Positions 34,801-43,273 are shown, numbered from the stretch's first letter. The stretch: 64,000 nucleotides of DNA from Candidatus Accumulibacter proximus (GCA_016709675.1 JADJMH010000037.1:1-64000); one strand, 5' to 3'. The notes: generated from the sequence alone by a model not told the origin. Numbers and translations: made by a program.

Positions 34801-37740
34801 TCAGCCGCCGCGACCGGGGTTTCGCAGCGTTGCCGAAAGGACACGATGCATATCGGCGTTCAGCGTCACCTGCAACGTGCTCAGATCAGTGATGTTCGCC
34901 CAATCTAGCGTGACCGACGGGTTGCCCTCGATCACGCCCAGAAAGTTGTCCACGACCTGGATGTGCTCCAGCGAGGCCGCCGCCCTTCCGGCGACCTGAA
35001 ACGCGGCGATGCTCAGCGGGTCGTCTGAACGGGCACGAAATAGATCTCGTATCGTTACGCGTCCACCCGGCATTCCGGCGTCACCGTTCTTTAATCTGGC
35101 GGAGACCGATGCATCGGCGGACGCCTGCCCCTGGGTAATCTGAATGTCGAGGAATCCCAGCGTAGCCGCAGCTTGGAGCTCGGCTGCACTCACCCCCACC
35201 GACCCGGTAAACATGGCGTCCTCCAGCCAGGCGTGGTCCGTCAGGGTGTCGACCGCGTTGCTGTTGGCGGTCAGGCCCAGTTCCGCCGCGGCCGCGTTAA
35301 CCTCGCCGATCACCAGCGAGACTCCCTGGGTCGGTCGTGCTCCCGTGAGCGTCAAATGGCCACCGACATTGACGCCGGCGGTAACGATGTCGGGTACGCC
35401 CGCGGCGAGCAGCGCGGCGTTTACGTCACTGACCAGGTCTGCCCTGGTGGCATTTGTCGGGTCCACTGCGACGCGCACCGTTGTAGCAGCGCCACCAGCA
35501 ACGCTGAGCTGGAAGGTCGCGTCATTCAGCAATCGACCGTCGACCGGTAGCAGGGTCACCCCTTCGATCGCGGCGGTGAAGGGCGCCAAAGTTACGCCGA
35601 ACGTCATCCCTGCGGTCAGGCTACGTGTCAGCCCGACTGTCGTGGTGGAGCTCAAACTCGCCAAGGGCTTCAGGTCAAAGTTGAAGGCGAGCGGCACCGT
35701 CGCCGGATCATAGGCGTGCGAGAACGAGATGCGGTAGCTCAACTCATAGGTTGCCGGGTCGTAGGCGAGTTGGGTGTCCTCGACTGGGATCTGCAGAATC
35801 TCCGCGAGCTTGGCTGCCAGTTCCTGCGCGGTTCGGAACGGTAGTGCGCCCCCCACGTTCTGCAGTGGCTCGAGCAACTCGGCGCGTATCGCTTGGCCCA
35901 CGCTGAGCAAGTCGCCCAAGGTGCGATCTGAGGCAAACGGTACTGCTTGGTCAAGAAGCGTTGTCTGCCCACGCGGCGCGGTCATCCAGCCGTCACCCCA
36001 CGCAGCGATTTGGCTCAGAAGCCCTACTATGCCGGTCGCGTTGAGGGATCGGAAGGGGTCGGCGGGCGCGGCATCGGCGCTGAATACCACTTCCGGAGGC
36101 TGCCCGGAAAAAGGATCCGATACTGCGAGTGATATCCTCGGGTCACCACTCAACTCCCAATCGCCAAAGTGCACGGAGATGGGCAAATCGGCGGTCAGTC
36201 CGCCCGACGAAGTGAGACTCACCAGCGACGGCAGTGGCGTCGATTGAAGTTCCGACAGGGTAATGCGTCCCTGGGTATCGCGGTCAGGATTGGACACCTC
36301 GACAGCCAGGTCGGCGTCGGCATCGATCCGCCCACCATGAATGTCCGCGCCAAGGAACCCGACCGTGAGGCCTGCGTTCAGATTGGCGAGGTGAAGGTCG
36401 AATGACGTGTGGAGGTCGTTCGGGCGAATGAAGAACGCATTTTCTGGCGCTAGACCTGGGGTCAGATCCACGCCAAGAGATAGATCGAGCACCATGCCGA
36501 AGTCGCCCTCAGCGGTCACGTCGGTCAGATAGAGCCCGTCACTGACCGCGGCGCCAAGGTCCAGGCCGAGCGGGCGGGTCCACTGAAATTCAAGCACCAG
36601 GTCGTACCGGAGCTCTTCCTCCCCCGGGACTCCGAAGATCCCGCTGTTTGTCACTGTCGACTGGAAAATCATGTCGCCAACCGACGCGTCCAATCCTTCG
36701 AGGATGGCTCGGAGTTCCTCGACAGTCGGTGTGGCATTCGCAGCCAGATACGAAGCAATCGGTTGGGACACGTGAGCGAGGAGTGTGTCCCGCAATTTAA
36801 GCGACTGTCCGACCGATTGCTGGATCGCCGGCAGCGCTTGCGCAAACTGCTCATAGGCGCCGAGCGTGCCCACCCAGTCCGCGAACCCGGAAACACCAGT
36901 GGATATCGCCGTCGTGGCCGACGGCGATATGGCAGCAGCCGCCGGAGCGAAACCTCCAGCGTCCATCGGCGCCCCCACGAGGCCCGCCTGATTGGCTTCC
37001 GCAGGGAGACCGACCGCCATCGGCCCGGCACCCTCCTGATCCATAGCCATGGGTAGATTGGCGTTGGCCAGGGCGTCATTGCTGACTTGACTGTCGGATT
37101 CCTGCTGAACCGCACGCGTGCGCTCGACAAGCAAGTCGTACTGACCCGATTCGGCGCCGTCGCCTGAAGGGCGAACCTGAACGTAGTAGGTTCCCGTCAC
37201 CAGAACTTCCTGATGACTGATCAAAGCGTCATTTTCGGGACCACTGTTGTCGTCGGCGGCGATCTCCCGGCCGCTGGCGTCGCTCAGCGAGAGATAGGGG
37301 TCCATGTCGCTTTCCGGCGTATCGACGCTGAGCGAGACGATGTCACCCTGCTGCAGATCCAGCCGCCACCAATCCCCTGCGGCGCGACCATCTGCCGCCA
37401 CCGCGGGCTCCTGCGGCCCGGATACCCGAACGACCGCCAGGCCGCCGCTCGCGGGGTCGTCGCTCAGCGACAGCAGCGTGCTGCTGACTGCAAAGTCGTT
37501 GCCGGGCTGGTCTTGCGGATTCAGCGCCGAGGCCGCCGGGTTGACATCACCGGAGAGAAGCAGGCGCGGCTCCAGGGTCTCGAAAAACACCTTGCGCGCG
37601 AAGGGGGGTTCGGCGCCCTGCGAGCGCTTTGCCAGTCCGAAGGAGTCGATGGCATTCCGGCACGCTGCGGGCATGCGGGCAAGGAGTGACGCTCCGATCC
37701 GACGCGCGTCGGCACGGGAGATCTGAGAAGTCCTGGACAT
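34801..37740 (-). CDS. Giant LEPR-XLL protein, N-terminal part truncated by IS66
   Basis: About 980 residues. It starts MSRTSQISRADARR at 37740, with GGAGGAA 7 bases upstream (the longer frame to 37806 lacks a site). The LEPR-XLL motif FFETLEPRLLLSGD is near residue 55; this N-terminal tag marks very large, probably exported proteins. A PPC-type beta-sandwich follows (WWRLDLQQGDIVSLSVDTPE, TGTYYVQVRPSGDG), then beta-rich repeats with DATFQLSVAGGAATTVRVAV...LVSDVNAALLAAG, a motif shared with large adhesin-like proteins. Native sequence ends at LNADMH (34853); the last 17 residues to 34801 come from the IS end. The gene normally continues at 31822. Confidence 0.82.
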   Translation of the reverse strand: MSRTSQISRADARRIGASLLARMPAACRNAIDSFGLAKRSQGAEPPFARKVFFETLEPRLLLSGDVNPAASALNPQDQPGNDFAVSSTLLSLSDDPASGGLAVVRVSGPQEPAVAADGRAAGDWWRLDLQQGDIVSLSVDTPESDMDPYLSLSDASGREIAADDNSGPENDALISHQEVLVTGTYYVQVRPSGDGAESGQYDLLVERTRAVQQESDSQVSNDALANANLPMAMDQEGAGPMAVGLPAEANQAGLVGAPMDAGGFAPAAAAISPSATTAISTGVSGFADWVGTLGAYEQFAQALPAIQQSVGQSLKLRDTLLAHVSQPIASYLAANATPTVEELRAILEGLDASVGDMIFQSTVTNSGIFGVPGEEELRYDLVLEFQWTRPLGLDLGAAVSDGLYLTDVTAEGDFGMVLDLSLGVDLTPGLAPENAFFIRPNDLHTSFDLHLANLNAGLTVGFLGADIHGGRIDADADLAVEVSNPDRDTQGRITLSELQSTPLPSLVSLTSSGGLTADLPISVHFGDWELSGDPRISLAVSDPFSGQPPEVVFSADAAPADPFRSLNATGIVGLLSQIAAWGDGWMTAPRGQTTLLDQAVPFASDRTLGDLLSVGQAIRAELLEPLQNVGGALPFRTAQELAAKLAEILQIPVEDTQLAYDPATYELSYRISFSHAYDPATVPLAFNFDLKPLASLSSTTTVGLTRSLTAGMTFGVTLAPFTAAIEGVTLLPVDGRLLNDATFQLSVAGGAATTVRVAVDPTNATRADLVSDVNAALLAAGVPDIVTAGVNVGGHLTLTGARPTQGVSLVIGEVNAAAAELGLTANSNAVDTLTDHAWLEDAMFTGSVGVSAAELQAAATLGFLDIQITQGQASADASVSARLKNGDAGMPGGRVTIRDLFRARSDDPLSIAAFQVAGRAAASLEHIQVVDNFLGVIEGNPSVTLDWANITDLSTLQVTLNADMHRVLSATLRNPGRGG
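34823..34844 (-). repeat. IS66 right terminal inverted repeat
   Basis: Complement of the left end with one mismatch; followed by the duplicated GATGCATA. Confidence 0.88.
34845..34852. repeat. Right target-site duplication of IS66 element
   Basis: GATGCATA, identical to 31815-31822, directly after the right inverted repeat. Confidence 0.9.
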
Positions 37741-38055
37741 TTGTGCTTCCTCCCCATTCAGTGTTCTGCACCCTCGCGCATGCTGAGGACAGAGCGACGA
37801 GGGCACCCCTGTTTACAGGATGGCAGACCGCTGCATACAGCCCGCATACACGACGTCACCTTTTTGCCGGAATCAGGTTCCTGGCGAGAGTTGTCGTGAA
37901 AGTTGCGGCAGCGACTCGCGAGTCTCGCCTGGCGCACTTGCGCGGAAGGGCTCGGGGGTGAGGCAAAGGGTCATTGCTGTCATCATTCGGAGCGATCGTA
38001 ATCGCCATGAACGAGGCCTGAGGATGCCCTGCTGGACGGGATGCCGGGTACGCTG
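37741..38055. promoter_or_regulatory. Upstream region of the giant gene with a 12-bp palindrome
   Basis: 315 bases between the regulator's stop and the giant gene's ribosome site. GACTCGCGAGTC at 37913-37924 is a perfect 12-bp palindrome about 170 bases before the start and is a candidate operator; this is inference. No clear -35/-10 pair was picked. Confidence 0.35.
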
Positions 38056-39201
38056 TCAGGTGCCCGGTGGGAGGTTCGGCTGCGACATCGCTTCCAGCGA
38101 TCTGTGGATCGCCTCGGTGTCCTTTGACGGGAGGGTGTGCAGGCCGACCCACAAGGCTTCGCAGCAACTGAAATAGACGTGCATCGCCTCGGCTGTCTCT
38201 GCTTGCTGCAGCAGACAGGTCATCAGGCGGCGATACTCCTTTTCCGCCAGCGGTTCGATCTCGATGACCCGTCGGTAGAGCCTGGCGGCCGCGTCCCACT
38301 GCCCTGCGTCTTCGAGGCGGCCGCCCACTTCGGCGAGCGCGTGCGCCAGGCGGGTGCGCAGGCGCTCCCGCAACGACAAAGCACCGGGACGACAGCCTTC
38401 GCGGTCGAGGAACCCGCCCTGGTACAGGCGCGTGAGCTTGTCGGTCTGGGCCAGCAGGCCCGCGATGACTGCCTGGGCAGGGTCGTGGAGCGCTGCCTGC
38501 AAGCGACCCAGCAAGCGCTCGAAGGCCCAGACATCTACCCAGCAAAGCATTGGGTTCAAGGTCAACCGGCCACCCTCGATGAGCAGTGCATCCTCGTGGC
38601 CAAGCAGTCGACGCAGCCGCGACAGGCTGGATTCGAAGGCGCCACGGCCACCCTTGCTTTCCGCCTCTGGCCAAAGCACCTCGATCAGGATCGGGATGGC
38701 GATCTGGCGCCCTCCCAGCGCAATCAGTGCCTGCAGCAGCTCGACTGGCTTCGGCTGCAAGCGGCCCGTTTCGGTAACGGTTGCACCGTCCACGACCAGG
38801 CAGAAGCGACCGAGGGTGTAGATCTTCACCGGCCAGGGCCAGCATTCCGCCTCGAGACCAGGGGGCTTGAGGCCGCGCTGGCGGATCAGCTGCCGCGCAT
38901 ACTCGGGGACGATGCCGTGCGCCAGGGCAAAGGCGCAGAGACGCGCCATGAGTGCGGGCCGGAAGGTGTTGTGGTTGAGATAGTCGTGCTCGGCACCGAC
39001 GGTGAAAGCGCTTTGCAGCGCGCTCGCGCAACGCTCGTCATCGCCGTCGTCAAGGGCGAAGCAAGCCTCACATAGATCGGCCTGGAAGCACTGGATGCCA
39101 CTGCGCATCGACAGGGCGATGTGGCGGCCCTGCGCCAGAAAGGCCCAGGCTTCGTCGGTGCGGTGCACGGCATGCAGCGCTTGCGCCTGGGCAAGGCTCA
39201 C
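38056..39201 (-). CDS. BTAD-type regulator, C-terminal part
   Basis: 381 residues: TPR-like helices (LAQAQALHAVHRTDEAWAFL), then an OmpR-like winged helix (IYTLGRFCLVVDGATV, QPKPVELLQALIALGGRQI, LIEVLWPEAESKGGRGAFES, LSRLRRLLGHEDALL) and a bacterial transcriptional activator domain (LYRRVIEIEPLAEKEYRRLM). Its reading frame follows that of the ATPase half. The GTG at 39201 overlaps the upstream TGA (GTGA), so it could be a coupled second gene. Because this family normally has ATPase, TPR and BTAD in one chain, a one-base error in GGGCCGCAGCAGC at about 39215-39230 is more likely. It is the nearest regulator to the giant gene. Confidence 0.78.
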   Translation of the reverse strand: MSLAQAQALHAVHRTDEAWAFLAQGRHIALSMRSGIQCFQADLCEACFALDDGDDERCASALQSAFTVGAEHDYLNHNTFRPALMARLCAFALAHGIVPEYARQLIRQRGLKPPGLEAECWPWPVKIYTLGRFCLVVDGATVTETGRLQPKPVELLQALIALGGRQIAIPILIEVLWPEAESKGGRGAFESSLSRLRRLLGHEDALLIEGGRLTLNPMLCWVDVWAFERLLGRLQAALHDPAQAVIAGLLAQTDKLTRLYQGGFLDREGCRPGALSLRERLRTRLAHALAEVGGRLEDAGQWDAAARLYRRVIEIEPLAEKEYRRLMTCLLQQAETAEAMHVYFSCCEALWVGLHTLPSKDTEAIHRSLEAMSQPNLPPGT

Positions 39202-41300
39202 CGGGCGTGCTGCTGCGGCCCGCCATAACGGCGGGCGATGGCGTTGGCGATCTCGATGTGGGTCAATGCCTGCGCGCCTTCGTCGGCAAGCAAGCTGGCC
39301 AGGCAGGCAAGGTAGTGATAGTGCGCGACGTCGATCTTGCGCACGGGATCGAGGCACTTTTCCATCCGATTGAGGGCGGCGCGACCGCGAGCAAGCTCGC
39401 CACTGTTCAGCAACGCGTAAGCCAGCAGCGCTCCCAGCAGGCCATCCCAGACGCGCACCCCACTCGCGCGGGCCAGGCGGCTGCCGTTCTCGGCGGCTGC
39501 AGCCGCCTCGGCACTGCGACCACGACTCCAGAGGTACATCGACCGTAGTGCCCAGAGCAAGACCTCGGCAAGCGGTGTCAGCGCGGTTCCTGGCGGGCAA
39601 TCGATGGTTTTCATCAGGCGATCAAGCTCGACCGTCAGTCCGACACCGACGACGTAATGAATCTGAAGGTTGCAGCCGAGCAGGATGCGCTGGCTGGCGT
39701 CGGAACAGCGCTCGATCAGCGACAGCAGGCGATCCGCCCAGCGGTGAATCGCCGGGTCTTGCGGCCGGCGGAAGAGCAGCGCGCCGCACATGCTGGCGGC
39801 AAAGCGCCCGGCGAGTTCATCGGGCGGGGAACCAAAGGCATCACGCAGGCTTTCCGCCTCGTCGAGCCAATGGTCAAGCTGGCTGAAGTCGGCCCACTGG
39901 AGGCAAATCCGGTCGACGATGGCCGACCAGGCGAGAAAGGAACCGTCGCTGATGCGGCGTTCCCTGAACAGGCAGTAGGCGCTTTGTAACCACTCCTGTA
40001 CGAGATGCGTATCCAGCGGCGTCAGCGCCGCGCCCTGCCAGTAGCAGAGCCAGGGATCGCCCGTCACCCTGTCCTCGGGAAGGGCGTCGAGCCAGGTCGA
40101 TAGCGTCTTGTACCAGCCGCGGTCGAGCAGGCTGGCCGCGTGCTCGACGAGCAGGCGCTGCAGTTCGTCCCAATGGCAGCCGGCGATCAGCACTTGCGCC
40201 GCGGCCTCGACGTCGCCGCTCTCGGCGAGTAGAGCGGCCGCCTGGCGGGTGATGCGATCACGCTCGGCAGCGGGCAACTCCGACCCTGCGCGCACGAGCA
40301 GGAACCGGCGCAGCAAGGGATGAAACTCGTAGTGGATTTCACCGCCGACCTCATGCACCGAGGTGAAGATGTTGTCGCCATGCATGCCTTCGAGAATCCG
40401 CGCCGCGTCTGCACTGTTGCCGAGGAGGCGGGCTGTTGTCGGGGTCATGTACGGCAGATGGGCGACCCTGAGCAGGAAACTGCGGGTGGCTTCGGACCGG
40501 CGGTCGAAGACTTCGCCGGCCAGGTAATCGAGCAAGGCCGTCTCGCTGGCGAGTTGCCCGCTGGCCGCGGCAGGCGAGTCGGGGTTCTCCAGTTGCAAGA
40601 GCAGCTTGAGGCCGGCCGCCCAGCCGCCCGTTACCTCATGCAGCCTTCGCATCTGAACGGCACTGCGAGTCTTGGCACCGGGCGGCGCGAGTTGCTGCAC
40701 GGCGATTGACTCGTCTTCGGAGAACAGCAGTTCGTCCGCCCCAAGCACGACGAGCTCGCCGTTCGCCAGCAGGCGTGCGAAATCGCCCGGCGGCCGGCTG
40801 CGGCTGACAATGATCACTCCGATGTGCTGCGGTGCCTCGCTGATGGCGGCCAGCAGGAGGGTGCGGAACGACACCGAGGAGAGCGCTTCCTGGGAGTTGT
40901 CCACGACCAGGAAGCGCGCACTGCCGATACAGGTGTAGAAGATACCGAAGAAGCGGCGAAAGAAAGGCCCCGGATTGTCCATCTGCATGGGCGCCAAAGC
41001 GGGCAGCGCGCCAGCAAGCTGTGGCGCCATCGCGTTGGCGGCGACCTGCAGGTAATGGCAGGCAGCGGCGGGATCGCTATCGCCACTGTCTGCGCGGTAC
41101 CAGATTGCTGGCCGCTTCCTGGCACTGAGGTAGCTGGCGATCAGCGTCGTCTTGCCGGCGCCGGGAACGCCATCGACCCACACCGCGGTATGTTCCAGGC
41201 ACTGGTCGAGGCGGACAAACAGGCGTTCGCGAGGATGCACACCAGCCAGCCGCGGGCGGCTCAACTTCGCCAAGCCTGGTGACCTCCCCCTGACCAGCAT
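39198..41300 (-). CDS. MalT/LuxR-type NTPase, N-terminal part of the BTAD regulator
   Basis: 700 residues. A STAND-type NTPase as in MalT: Walker A VDGVPGAGKTTLIASYL, Walker B-like ARFLVVDNSQEA, VIIVSRSRPP and GELVVLGADELLFSEDE, then GGWAAGLKLLLQ and FHPLLRRFLL. TPR-like helices follow to the end (SLLADEGAQALTHIEIANAI). These proteins usually sense a ligand with the TPR region and switch with ATP. The ATG at 41300 was chosen because GAGAACAGG precedes it; the upstream frame to 41363 looks non-coding. The stop TGA at 39198 comes just where the frame should continue into the winged-helix/BTAD part. Confidence 0.78.
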   Translation of the reverse strand: MLVRGRSPGLAKLSRPRLAGVHPRERLFVRLDQCLEHTAVWVDGVPGAGKTTLIASYLSARKRPAIWYRADSGDSDPAAACHYLQVAANAMAPQLAGALPALAPMQMDNPGPFFRRFFGIFYTCIGSARFLVVDNSQEALSSVSFRTLLLAAISEAPQHIGVIIVSRSRPPGDFARLLANGELVVLGADELLFSEDESIAVQQLAPPGAKTRSAVQMRRLHEVTGGWAAGLKLLLQLENPDSPAAASGQLASETALLDYLAGEVFDRRSEATRSFLLRVAHLPYMTPTTARLLGNSADAARILEGMHGDNIFTSVHEVGGEIHYEFHPLLRRFLLVRAGSELPAAERDRITRQAAALLAESGDVEAAAQVLIAGCHWDELQRLLVEHAASLLDRGWYKTLSTWLDALPEDRVTGDPWLCYWQGAALTPLDTHLVQEWLQSAYCLFRERRISDGSFLAWSAIVDRICLQWADFSQLDHWLDEAESLRDAFGSPPDELAGRFAASMCGALLFRRPQDPAIHRWADRLLSLIERCSDASQRILLGCNLQIHYVVGVGLTVELDRLMKTIDCPPGTALTPLAEVLLWALRSMYLWSRGRSAEAAAAAENGSRLARASGVRVWDGLLGALLAYALLNSGELARGRAALNRMEKCLDPVRKIDVAHYHYLACLASLLADEGAQALTHIEIANAIARRYGGPQQHAR

Positions 41301-41440
41301 CCTGTTCTCGCTGTTCTTGCTACACCGCATCGGTGACACGAGACAGAAACGGAGTGTCACCACTTAATCAAAATAGCATTTGAGCGGGCGACGAGCAAGG
41401 CGGCCATTCGCGGCCACTCGCGTTCAGAATCACTGGCTGA

Positions 41441-42343
41441 ATGTGTGCGCCATGCCCGCAAAACCGTACGCCCCGCCGCAGCGAGTTCAGCGCCGCGGAG
41501 ATTGCTGATCTCTGTGCGACAGTGGCATGGCTGCCGGGATTGCCGCGGCAGGAGTTGGCGGCGACGCTCTGCGAACATCTGGCTTGGTTCACCCTATCGG
41601 GAACACCGAAGATTCACGCTTGCCAAGAGTTCCTGGAGCGCTTGCAGGCGGCCGGGTTGCTGGTACTGCCGCCCTTGCGGCCGGCGCGGCCCGTCCGTCC
41701 GGCCCCCCTCTCGCCAGCGCTGGAGCCGATTGACGAAGCACCGATTCACGGTCCGTTGCGGGTGCTTGGCCTGGTGCGCCTGGAGATCGTGCGCGAGACG
41801 ACCCTGGCGGCGCAGTGGGATGCGCTGGTGGCGCGCTGGCACCCGCTGGGTTTCCAGGGGGCCTTCGGCTACCGACTGCGCTACTTCATCACGGCGGGCG
41901 ACCGGCGGCTCGGTTGCCTCCTGCTGGCCGGTGCGGCCCGGGCGGTGGCCGTGCGCGACCGCTGGATCGGCTGGACGACCCACGCCCGTCGCGAGAACTT
42001 GGCGCGGGTGGTGAACAACACCCGCTCCCTGATCTTTCCCCACGCCCGGGTGCCGCATCTGGCCAGCCACGTCCTGGGACAGCTCGCGCGCCGTGCACGC
42101 GCGGACTGGCTCGATCACTGGGGCTTCGAGCCCTTGTTGCTGGAGACCTTCGTCGACCCGCGTCACCATGCCGGCACCTGTTACCGTGCCGCCGGTTGGC
42201 AGTTGCTCGGAGAGACCAGCGGGCGCGGGCTGGCCCGCCCCGGCCAGTCGTATCACAGCACGCCCCGCCAGGTGTGGGTCAAACCGCTCTGCGCCGATAG
42301 TCGCGACCGGCTGTGCGCCATCCCTGGCAACTCCCGGCCATGA
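41441..42343 (+). CDS. DUF4338 (DruA-like) protein
   Basis: 300 residues with the DUF4338 layout: FSAAEIADLCATVAWLPGLP and RQELAATLCEHLAWFTLSGT at the N-terminus, GAFGYRLRYFI, the DRWIGWTTHARRENLARVVNN|TRSLI core, HLASHVLGQLARRARADWLDHWG and CYRAAGWQLLGETSGRG. DUF4338 includes DruA of the Druantia anti-phage system but is also widespread near transposons. No other Druantia gene (druB-E) is next to it. The ATG at 41441 is used; no clear ribosome site. Lies downstream of and divergent from the BTAD regulator. Confidence 0.78.
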   Translation: MCAPCPQNRTPRRSEFSAAEIADLCATVAWLPGLPRQELAATLCEHLAWFTLSGTPKIHACQEFLERLQAAGLLVLPPLRPARPVRPAPLSPALEPIDEAPIHGPLRVLGLVRLEIVRETTLAAQWDALVARWHPLGFQGAFGYRLRYFITAGDRRLGCLLLAGAARAVAVRDRWIGWTTHARRENLARVVNNTRSLIFPHARVPHLASHVLGQLARRARADWLDHWGFEPLLLETFVDPRHHAGTCYRAAGWQLLGETSGRGLARPGQSYHSTPRQVWVKPLCADSRDRLCAIPGNSRP

Positions 42344-42352
42344 GCAAGCCCT

Positions 42353-42448
42353 GATCTTTCGTGAGGGCCGAGTACCGATATCGGCGCGCCCGGTCTCGCG
42401 GTTGTAGCACCGCCGAGAGGTGTATCCCAGGAAATCGAGCTTGGCCTG
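42353..42448 (-). pseudogene. Reverse transcriptase/maturase fragment
   Basis: About 32 codons read AKLDFLGYTSRRCYNRETGR and IGTRPSRKI, resembling the FLGY region of group II intron reverse transcriptases. No start, catalytic YADD or intron RNA domain V is visible near it. It is a small relic at most. Confidence 0.45.
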
Positions 42449-42504
42449 GGCGGGCAGAAGGGACGTCCCATGGAAACGGGAAGCCAGATGCGACGAAGCA
42501 TCAC

Positions 42505-42533
42505 TTGAAGTCCTCAATAGGCATGATTACAAT
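42505..42533 (+). promoter_or_regulatory. Sigma70-type promoter of the toxin-antitoxin pair
   Basis: TTGAAG (42505-42510) and TACAAT (42528-42533) are 17 bases apart, about 50 bases before the antitoxin ATG. The -10 overlaps the palindrome ACAATTGT (42529-42536), a plausible site for autorepression by the antitoxin. Confidence 0.6.
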
Positions 42534-42583
42534 TGTGGTACGCCATTTCGATCCGTTAAGCGGACTTTCTTGGGAGCGCGGCC

Positions 42584-42817
42584 ATGACCAGCTCGACATC
42601 CATTCGCATCGACCAGACGCTTTACGATCAGGCTCGCGCTGAAGCCGCGGCAGAACATCGCACCATCGCCGGTCAGGTCGAGTACTGGGCCAAGGTGGGG
42701 CGCGCGGCGCTGGACAATCCCGACCTGCCGGTCAGCTTCATTGCCGAATCACTGACATCGATGGCGGAGCCGCGCGGGGAGGCCACTGCCTTCTTGGCCC
42801 GCTCTCGCCGGGTATGA
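42584..42817 (+). CDS. ParD-like antitoxin
   Basis: 77 residues. The start SSTSIRIDQTLYDQARAEAA with EHRTIAGQVEYWAKVGRAAL is a ribbon-helix-helix pattern typical of ParD-like antitoxins (TA_antitoxin/ParD-like). The C-terminal part (SLTSMAEPRGEATAFLARSR) would wrap the toxin. The stop overlaps the next ATG (ATGA). A good promoter with a dyad at its -10 lies upstream, fitting autoregulation. Confidence 0.82.
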   Translation: MTSSTSIRIDQTLYDQARAEAAAEHRTIAGQVEYWAKVGRAALDNPDLPVSFIAESLTSMAEPRGEATAFLARSRRV

Positions 42818-43095
42818 GCTATTCGCTCAGGCAGACCCGACGTTTCGCCCGCGCTTACAAAAAGCTGAACGACAGCCTGGCCACCGATGTCGATGTGGCG
42901 ACCGAGGTCGTTGCGGACAATCCGGCCATCGGCGAGCGGAAAAGGGGCGATCTGGCCGACCTCTTCGTCTACAGGTTTCGGAGCCAGAACCAGTTGTACC
43001 TGCTGGGCTATACCGTCGACCAGGAGGTTCGCCTGGTGTATCTCGAAGCCGTCGGCCCCCACGAGAATTTCTATCGGGATTTCAAGCGCTCGTAA
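42814..43095 (+). CDS. RelE/ParE-family toxin
   Basis: 93 residues: YSLRQTRRFARAYKKLND, NPAIGERKRGDLADLFVYRF, QLYLLGYTVDQEVRLVYLEA and GPHENFYRDFKR. This is the RelE/ParE fold (beta-strand order, basic surface, C-terminal FYRDLKR-like motif). RelE members cut mRNA on the ribosome, ParE members poison gyrase; sequence alone does not decide. Coupled to the antitoxin by an ATGA overlap. Confidence 0.84.
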   Translation: MSYSLRQTRRFARAYKKLNDSLATDVDVATEVVADNPAIGERKRGDLADLFVYRFRSQNQLYLLGYTVDQEVRLVYLEAVGPHENFYRDFKRS

Positions 43096-43248
43096 TCGCC
43101 CTGGTAACACCCTCTGACGGTTCGCTTCGCCGTGCATCGGTTGCTAGAGCAGCGGGCCCGGTAGCTTCGGTTACCATTGAGCACCACTGACAGCGCCAGG
43201 TAGGTCAGTTCCATTTATCCAAGAGTCGAAAGACTTGTTTCCCAAACA

Positions 43249-43273
43249 GTTGTCGGACAACGCCAACCGGTTG
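43249..43273. promoter_or_regulatory. Two adjacent dyads upstream of alcohol dehydrogenase
   Basis: GTTGTCGGACAAC (43249-43261) and CAACCGGTTG (43264-43273) are perfect inverted repeats two bases apart, 32-56 bases before the ATG at 43305. They are candidate operator sites; the regulator is not in view. Confidence 0.45.

Larger units (their letters stand above)
31823..34844. mobile_element. IS66-family insertion sequence (3,022 bp) inside the giant gene
   Basis: Ends match as 22-base inverted repeats with one mismatch: GTGTCCTTTCGGCAATGCTG... at 31823-31844, and its complement with C for T at 34823-34844. The 8-bp duplication GATGCATA flanks both sides. Inside, in plus orientation, are recognisable remains of the three IS66 genes (tnpA, tnpB, tnpC), each interrupted by frameshifts. 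Element plus one duplication is 3,030 bp, so deleting it restores the host frame exactly. Perfect ends and duplication indicate a recent insertion, at odds with the heavily broken genes. Confidence 0.9.

Noticed and set aside
42344..42530. Functional group II intron
   Set aside because: Only about 32 codons resemble a reverse transcriptase; no catalytic motif, no domain V.
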